From Chrysopilus asiliformis (lineage: Eukaryota; Arthropoda; Insecta; Diptera; Rhagionidae), in assembly GCA_964034945.1 (NCBI GenBank), contig OZ035962.1, positions 9,003,789 through 9,067,788 of the forward strand: 64,000 bases of DNA, in the 5' to 3' direction. The position numbers were made by a program, and so were the translations under genes. Shown here in pieces: positions 57,751-64,000 of this stretch. Position 1 is the first letter of the stretch, and every line of letters starts with the position of its first letter. The notes below the pieces were generated by a model that searched no databases, was not told the DNA's origin, and saw only the letters and a list, made by a program, of their open reading frames with translations.

Positions 57751-60415
57751 TTTATTTTTATAATGTCTTTTATATGATATTTTCCTTAAGCTGCCCACTA
57801 CGCCTCGACTTCCCCTAATATTCTGTTTAGGTTTCTCATGGTTTGAGGTTTTCGCCAAGGTTTGGTGTATGCTTTTTTGAAAGTTATTGCGGAGTACACT
57901 ATAAAGGAAATGTCAGGTTTCCATTAGATCATATAGACAGATTTCTCATTTATTTAATCATAATTTAAAACCCCGGCTCGTTTAGCTATAAATTGCGATT
58001 TTTTTGATAGCCTGCCATTGAAATGTTCCGTTAGACAGCAGTTAAAAAATCGCAACTTTTGTCTAATAAGAGGAAACAAGTTTTGATTATTTTTTTTGTT
58101 TTCTTCCCTTTTTGTGAGCACATTAAACATAGATTCTTTTTAACACAATAAAACTTTTAGTTGAAAAAATTTGACTATTTTCCAAAAGTCCCAAACAAAT
58201 CCTTTATAAATATATCGAGAAAGTCCTGAAAAATCGGTCCAATTGAATTTTTATGTTCTTTAAACGTATGTAAAATCATATTTGAAACAATTTTTGTGTC
58301 AATCATTTTTTCGATACGATGCATCATTTCCAAAAAAACCGCAAAAAACCTTTTTTTTTATGGAAAGAGCGAAGAGGCGTAGGTTTACTATTTTTGGTAT
58401 AACTCGCAGGTTTTCATGTTTTTTCTTAATTTTTAAAGGATTTCTTAATGCTTTTGCTATAAATGACCTTCAATGACAAAAACATTTTAAAGGGCGTTCT
58501 TTCAATGTAGCGCTAAAATTGAAATATGCCCTTAAAATTTAACTGGAGCCATGGTTTAATTGAAAACAAAAAAAAACACTCATTTAATTCCTGAAAGTTA
58601 GTTATTTGAATTTCAGGAGAACACTTTGGGACGAAGCATCATAAAACTGGGAGAAAAATAAACTTGTGACGCGAAACTAATTATAACTTCTGTTTCGTTT
58701 GATGGTTCATCCATTAAGTGACCGCGACATATAAATGGGTTCTGACTGGAAGCCCTGTGGACGGACTGAAGCTATGCTGGACCATCAGCAGCCAATGGGA
58801 TCAGCATTCAGGACAGAAAGCAGAAAGTAGAAGCAGCATCACAAACAGTGCAGCTCGTCGTCATTTTGATAAAATTGTTTTTCATTGCGGTCAGACTTGA
58901 ACTCGTCCACGTCCAGCCAACTCCATCACAGCGGATGCCAGGCTTGCAGTGCATCAATGTTTTCCAAATGCAATGTTTTCTCATCGAGTGCATCACACCC
59001 AGTGCCACGTAGATATACCCCTTATATATGCAGTTTATTCTTGTTTAGTCGCCACATTATCAGGAAATTTCAGAACGACGGCGTTGCCCCTACTGCACTT
59101 TGGGGTGGACTGGACGACGACCGACCAACGACGACGTGGACAACGTACAATTCAACTGACAAGTTGGCAAATAATAATAACAATAACGAAAAAATATATA
59201 TATATATATCCCTCGTCCACAACAAAATGAAACAATTTTTATTCATTTTTCGTCTCGAGCTCATCCTGCTACCGTTTTTTTTGAGCTTACACTGATATGC
59301 AATTGGCTGCTGCCCTTTGTGTTTTTTTCTGGTGCCTGAGATACTGCTGGACCCTACATATAAGAAAAGTTGTAATAATAAATAAGAAAACAAACGGCCG
59401 ACAATGAGTAAAAAATTCTGTCGAAAAAGCCAACCATCGGCGAACTCTTCATGATATTATGGTCCATTATCAGAAAAGCGGCCTAGATGTGATTGGCTTA
59501 CCCGGCTGCAGATGCAGCAGAAGACTCGACAAGAAAATGCACTAAATAAAAAAAAAATAAAATCTCAAGGAAAAAAAAACTCTTAATCGTATCAACGGAT
59601 TTTTTCTGAGACGCGGCCTGATCCCGCCATGTAAGCCAGCAGAAAACGAGGGTAGAGCCCTTCTGCATTCTAAGTTTCACCACAGGCGATTTTATGCACC
59701 AGATTGGGATGGCCAGACTAGAAATTTTAAAATAATAATTTTGACCTGTGATTGTCTTGCGGATTTTTTTTTTTTTTGAAATCCTCTTAGGGAGTTTTTG
59801 ATCTACTCTACACGGTGGAAAATTTTTATCGAATTTTGAAACTTTTTAAGTTCACATTGAGTTGAAATTTCCACAGTTTAAAATTTGTAAACATCAAATC
59901 CCTTTCGTAAAGCCCTTTTCAACCAAATAGTTTAAATTTTCAACTTTTTGGTTGATAAATTCAACCAAAAAAGTTGAGTTTCTAAACCGAAAAAGGAACG
60001 TCCTTTTGGAGGAGAAATTGCAAAATTTGGAAGGTTTTTTGCAAGGAGGAAATTGTGAACATTGGTAAGGGTGTTTGTTAAAGCATTTTCTTCTGTCATA
60101 TATATTTTAAAGTGGCGAGATTCGAACGAATATGACAAATAATTGCTGAAATTAATTACATTTTCAAATTTGCCCGAACACAACATTTTTCACAAAATGT
60201 CTTAATATTACACGCTTATCGAACTTTAAATACACTACTTTTTTATATATGAACTTTTAATTAATATTGCACTTCACTTTTCGGCTGTCATGTGCACCTC
60301 CTGTAAAATTTTTGGGTTCAAAAATTTCCGCCGCGATGTTTTTATCGATTCCTTGGATTTTTGCCCAAAGAAAAAAAAATCTTAGAAAAGCAGTCTACAC
60401 TAGAAATTTCAATGG
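57751..60415. other. Non-coding stretch
   Basis: No exon is supported. The part at 58730-59160 is richer in GC, with TTATATATGCAG at 59019-59030 (a possible TATA box) and an AC/GAC-rich block after it, but no start codon with a recognisable protein follows. A TATATATATATATAT run lies at about 59196-59209. The part near 58190-58380 resembles old HINE family 2 core. Confidence 0.4.
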
Positions 60416-61300
60416 TCTCATGATGTCTTAAGGTTTGGTAGCTTAAGGGGTTGGCGATTTGTCTCCAAGTATCAAGTCTCTAGGGTCTAGGATACAAATC
60501 TCCGGTCTCCGAAGTGTATACACAGGTCTTTTTGTATGCAGAGGTGAAATTTTTGGTCTCAGAGACCAAAGTCTCTCGTCGTGTATTTCTACCTTTAATT
60601 TATTCCCAATCGAGACCGAATTAAAAATAGAGTCGGAAAGGTAAACTTATCAATGGAAGACTTTTTCATTTCATTTTTCATAGAACGCGAATCGGTGCCC
60701 AGTACCGAAAAACAATCATATCTGGCAATGCTGGGTTACGATCTTGTCGTATACTTTCCTCGCCATTGAAAAATTGAATACTGTGGATTCAGGACAAAAA
60801 TTATAAAATTCAAGTTATAAATAAAAAACAAACAACTAACTTTGGTTAATGTCGTTAGTAATGGCAGTCTTGCAGAGGAACCATTGCACTTAACCTTTGA
60901 CGACGCTGCAGATTGTCTTATTTCTTATCTTCTTATCCTTCGTTTCTGTTCTTATGATGCTTTTTTAACCGTTGATCGTCATGGCCGTGCAATCGCATTG
61001 AACAAGAAGATAATGTATATAAATTACAGTCTAACGAACCTAACAGACATACACTAAAAGTATATGAAATGCTCATCATGTTTAAAAAGGTTTCCAAAGG
61101 ATTTAGAATCCGATGTTATGTACAAAATAAACGTTAAAATTCTTCATGGAATCGTAACTTTTTTTTAAAAACAAAAGTTAAAGATATTTTTTTTCTATTT
61201 CTTGTTTTAATCAATATAATCTAAAGTAAAATGATATTGAATTTTTAAATTGACCCATTGGCCAACCCCTTAAGCTACCAAACCTTAAGACATCATGAGA
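60416..61300. mobile_element. 885-bp element with perfect 40-bp TIRs
   Basis: Bases 60416-60455 and 61261-61300 are exact reverse complements (ends TCTCATGATGTCTTAAGGTT...), extending one further base outward. Inside, GGTCTC and GTCTCT words recur at 60470-60580 on both strands. No target duplication or coding capacity was recognised, so the superfamily is open. Perfect TIRs suggest recent movement or gene conversion. Confidence 0.85.
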
Positions 61301-61786
61301 CGTCTTGGACATTTTCTGTAATTATTTTAGGTGTGTCAAAATTGGTCACTTTCATTTTAATTCTGATGATAATTTTTGCCACATTATCTGCGTTATTATC
61401 AAGAAAGTAAAAATCGATTATATCATTTACTTGAAATCAGTTCATGTCATTCAAAAAAAAAAAAATAAGTCAGTTCTTGTGAAGTTTCGGTACAACTTTC
61501 GAATTCAGATTTTATGGCTGCCGTGGCGGTTAATGTTAAGATTTTTTGATATTTCGGTATACTTTTATAAATGAGTTCACTCTGATGCAACAAAGTGCAT
61601 AAAGTCCGCTAAGCATAACAGAACCATTGACCTTTTCCACTCGCCTGTCGCATTTTTTTAACATATGCCATCGTTTGCAATAAGGGAAAAAATGTGAATT
61701 GTACATGCAACCAGCCATGAACACCTTTCACCATTTTCACCTTGAGTGGCTTCCATATGCCTAGTCTCTTGTCGGCTAACATAATG
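61301..61786. other. Non-coding spacer
   Basis: Nothing coding or repetitive is supported between the two TIR elements. Confidence 0.4.
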
Positions 61787-62122
61787 TAGGGGAAGGTGGG
61801 GTATTCTGGACCGCATTTTCATTTTGGCTAAAAACTCGCAAAAAAATAACTTTTTCTGAAAATTTCAAAGCTTGAATTTGTAGTACGATAAATAACCTCT
61901 CTTTGGGTCACAGCGGTTCGGTCAAATTGTATTAAATTATACAAGTTTTATCAGTTGGCGCAAAAATGGCGTTTTTGCGATTTTGAAAAATCTCGGGGTA
62001 TTGTGGACCACTTTGTAAATCGATTAAAAATGGAAAAATGTGATAGACAAACTTTTTTTTTTGATTCATATATTTATTATATAACAGAAAAAGTGAAATG
62101 AAGTGAAAAATTGCAATGAAAA

Positions 62123-62463
62123 TCAGTCCGAAACGCAATGTTCGCAAGTCCAGTAACTTGCAGTCATTCCGGAGCATCCCAAGTGAACAGCTCGATCGCA
62201 CACGTTGCAATGGATGGTATTTCGGCGGTTCATTTTTTTTGGCATATTTTTTTTACAAATTATGCAGAAATCGATGTATTCTTCCACCTCACAATAGGTT
62301 GAAGATGGTTGTTTCTTCTGTGATGTCTTCGATTTGACACGATCTTTTTGCTTTTTCGATTATGGTTTATCACCTTTTCTCTCCAATCTCTTTCGCTTCA
62401 TATCAGCCTTCTCACGAAGGTCATTTACATCCTCTGGCGATGTCAAAACGGCCGATTTAGAAA
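62123..62463 (-). pseudogene. Transposase C-terminal remnant with PHD finger
   Basis: The minus-strand frame ends at TGA (62123-62125) and runs back about 113 codons. Its last third reads CIIC, then HCNVCDRAVHLGC, then WTCEHC: eight ligands in C4-H-C3 order, a PHD-type zinc finger. DDE transposases of the pogo/jerky-like group in insects often end in such a finger, and the surrounding TIRs with TA targets agree. Upstream are a charged Lys/Arg-rich linker, an in-frame TAA after GDKP, and then the Helitron. The catalytic DDE domain and DNA-binding helix are absent, so this is a dead fragment. Family placement is inference from motif and context. Confidence 0.65.
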
Positions 62464-63015
62464 CTAGCTTGTATACCCGTCATTGCCGGGTTAAGCTTTT
62501 TGTCTAAATTTTAGAATACGAAGAAAACCGGAAAGAATTTAAAGACTTTTTAATGGGTCTATGTTGGGGCTGGACCCCCGACAAACATCTATGCCAAATT
62601 TCAGGCCAATCGGTTCAGTAGTTTCCCCGCGAAAGGGTAACATAGAGGGAAAACTAAGTTTCGAAATCACTTTACCCCCTCCCCTTACTTCTCCCACCCC
62701 TCGCGCTACTTTTTAATGGGTCTATGTTGGTGCTGGACCCGCGACGAACATCTATGCCAAATTTCAGGCCAATCGGTTCAGTAGTTTCCCCGCGAAAGGG
62801 TAACATAGAGGGAAAACTAAGTTTCGAAATCACTTTACCCCCTCCCCTTACTCCCCCCATCCCTCGCGCTACTTTTCCGTATGCCTATGTTGGAACCAGA
62901 ACTACCACAGACACTCATGCCAAATTTCAAGTCAATCGGTTCAGGCGTTTTTGCGTGAAAGAGGAACAGACAGACAGACAGACAGACACCAACTCATTTT
63001 TATATATTAGTATGA
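62464..63015 (-). mobile_element. Canonical Helitron, copy 2, inserted in the pogo-like element
   Basis: On the minus strand it begins TCATACTAATATATAAAAAT and ends with the hairpin ACCCGgcaatgaCGGGT, ATACAAG and CTAG followed by T, as at 2036-2492. It carries three repeated units of about 160 bp where copy 1 has two and a part. Beyond the 5' end TTAGTATGA is repeated (63007-63033, three units), so the exact 5' edge could be 63015, 63024 or 63033. Confidence 0.85.
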
Positions 63016-63536
63016 TTAGTATGATTAGTATGATGATTGCCGAAAATCTAATACTGTGTTTTTGCATGAAAAAACACTTATATGCATCAAATACACGAAG
63101 TTTGCTTGTCAAATGTCAAGAATTGAGTGGTCCATAATTCCCCGACAAAAGTGGTCCACAATTCCCCGAACGCTCTTTTTTACAATATGGCAGCTATTAG
63201 TAACACAATGCAAACTTCATGCAAAATTTTTTGTCAGTGTCGAATGCTTAAGGCTCCGTGAATATTATCAATATATTTACTTGAGTTGATTCTCGAAAAA
63301 TGTGGTTAAATTTAAGCGAAACACAAAGTGAAAAAAAAAATTTCGAAGTATCACTTTTCTATTTGCTATCGAAGCGAGGTGATAGTGCGTATACACAAGT
63401 CGAGTACTGTTAGGAAAATTAGCTTAACATGAGGCAAACTGATTACAGTTATTTGCAGCTACCAACCACTACTAGGGGAAACAAAATGACGCTGGTCCGC
63501 AATTCCCCGTGGTCCAGAATACCCCAGTTTCCCCTA

Positions 63537-64000
63537 CCACTACTCCAATGAAAACATTCAACAGCGGAAAGTTTCCGTTATCAGTTAGGTACGGATTAAA
63601 TAAATTTTCAACTTTAATCACTGCAGCACAATCTAAATGGGCTTTAATTATTTTTGTTATTAGACTATAAAGGTTTCTTCTTTTTTTTTGCTGCAGAACT
63701 CAGTAAAGATAATTTTAGCACTCCAAACACCACAAAAGATTTTTAATATTTCCTAGAGGACTTCTGGTGGAAACACATGTCTATAATTTAGATAACACGG
63801 TGTTTTTGAGACGCGAAATTTTCGATGCTGTCTTTGAAAAATGTTTAACCCTAAAATAAAGCAAATCGGTTCCAGCTTAAATTTCTTGCAGTAGCAAGTC
63901 AGTACGAAATAGATAGGTACGAAATTTTTTAGGAGTTTTCCTTTCCAAAATCATACCGGAAGGACTTCAACTTTTTGGAGGCTTTGAGATTAGTTTCGTA
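63537..64000. other. Non-coding end of the window
   Basis: No feature is supported in the last 460 bp. Confidence 0.4.

Larger units (their letters stand above)
61787..63536 (-). mobile_element. Internally deleted pogo-like (Tc1/mariner) transposon
   Basis: TAGGGGAAGGTGGGGTATTC at left and, inverted, TAGGGGAAACTGGGGTATTC at right are TIRs running on through TGGACC; TA at each end is the likely target duplication. TGGTCCRYAATTCCCCG words repeat four times near the right end and once inverted inside the left. It holds a transposase remnant (62123-62463, minus) and is split by a Helitron (62464-63015). Confidence 0.7.

Noticed and set aside
58885..59295. Overlapping plus-strand frames up to 136 codons
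   Set aside because: They run into ATA/AAC repeats and a TATATA run; no recognised domain. A promoter reading is also unproven.
62724..63137. 137-codon plus-strand open frame
   Set aside because: It runs antisense through the internal repeats and microsatellite of the Helitron; its repeated peptide follows the repeat units.
61787..63536. Host PHD-finger gene
   Set aside because: The finger lies inside TIRs with TA flanks, has an in-frame stop and no upstream exons, so a transposase remnant is the better reading.

Overview
This is a eukaryotic nuclear window, AT-rich and dense in transposable elements. It most likely comes from a dipteran insect, perhaps a nematoceran fly (genus not claimed). 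Three things point there. An antigen-5-like CAP-domain gene has insect-style small introns. There are many DINE-1/INE-1-type Helentron-associated elements, which open with TATACCC...GGGTATA, carry a CATGTCCGTCCGTCTG microsatellite and end in a stem-loop followed by ATAGC. There are also canonical Helitrons and many terminal-inverted-repeat (TIR) elements. No bacterial or viral gene organisation, rRNA gene, functional tRNA gene or CRISPR array was seen.

Genes are few. One six-exon plus-strand gene at 3631-6228 encodes a CAP/antigen-5 family protein; its reading frame closes exactly across all five introns, but its N-terminus is unresolved. About 600 bp beyond its end, on the opposite strand, lies one well-supported internal exon (6825-7000) with a transmembrane segment, belonging to a membrane-protein gene whose other exons were not found. 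A candidate first exon with a signal peptide and a consensus splice donor sits at 45619-45692 (+). An open stretch at 14412-14765 is unrecognised.

From about 7 kb to the end the window reads as very long intron or intergenic DNA filled with repeats: (i) three families of Helentron-like non-autonomous elements (HINEs), one forming a same-direction cluster at 24.8-27.2 kb; (ii) two canonical Helitrons (2036-2492 and, on the minus strand, 62464-63015), both with internal repeats of about 160 bp; (iii) hAT-like elements with perfect 8-bp target duplications (32333-33031 and 42399-42507), the first holding a second element; (iv) Tc1/mariner-pogo-like elements with TA targets (5467-5699, 34700-35514, 61787-63536), the last keeping the C-terminal PHD finger of a broken transposase and interrupted by a Helitron; (v) PIF/Harbinger-like elements with 3-bp TAA/TTA targets (6267-6538, 13380-13630, 48224-48487, 55599-56371); (vi) a piggyBac-like TTAA element (20009-20191); and (vii) several fold-back hairpins and TIR elements without a secure class.

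No cooperating gene system was found. The strongest biological signals are the structure and nesting of the mobile elements, including paired subterminal repeats that change together in HINE family 3, the altered CAP motif in the antigen-5-like protein, and the possibility that this gene is nested in an intron of the opposite-strand membrane-protein gene. Family assignments come from motifs and target duplications read by eye; boundaries of degenerate copies are approximate.
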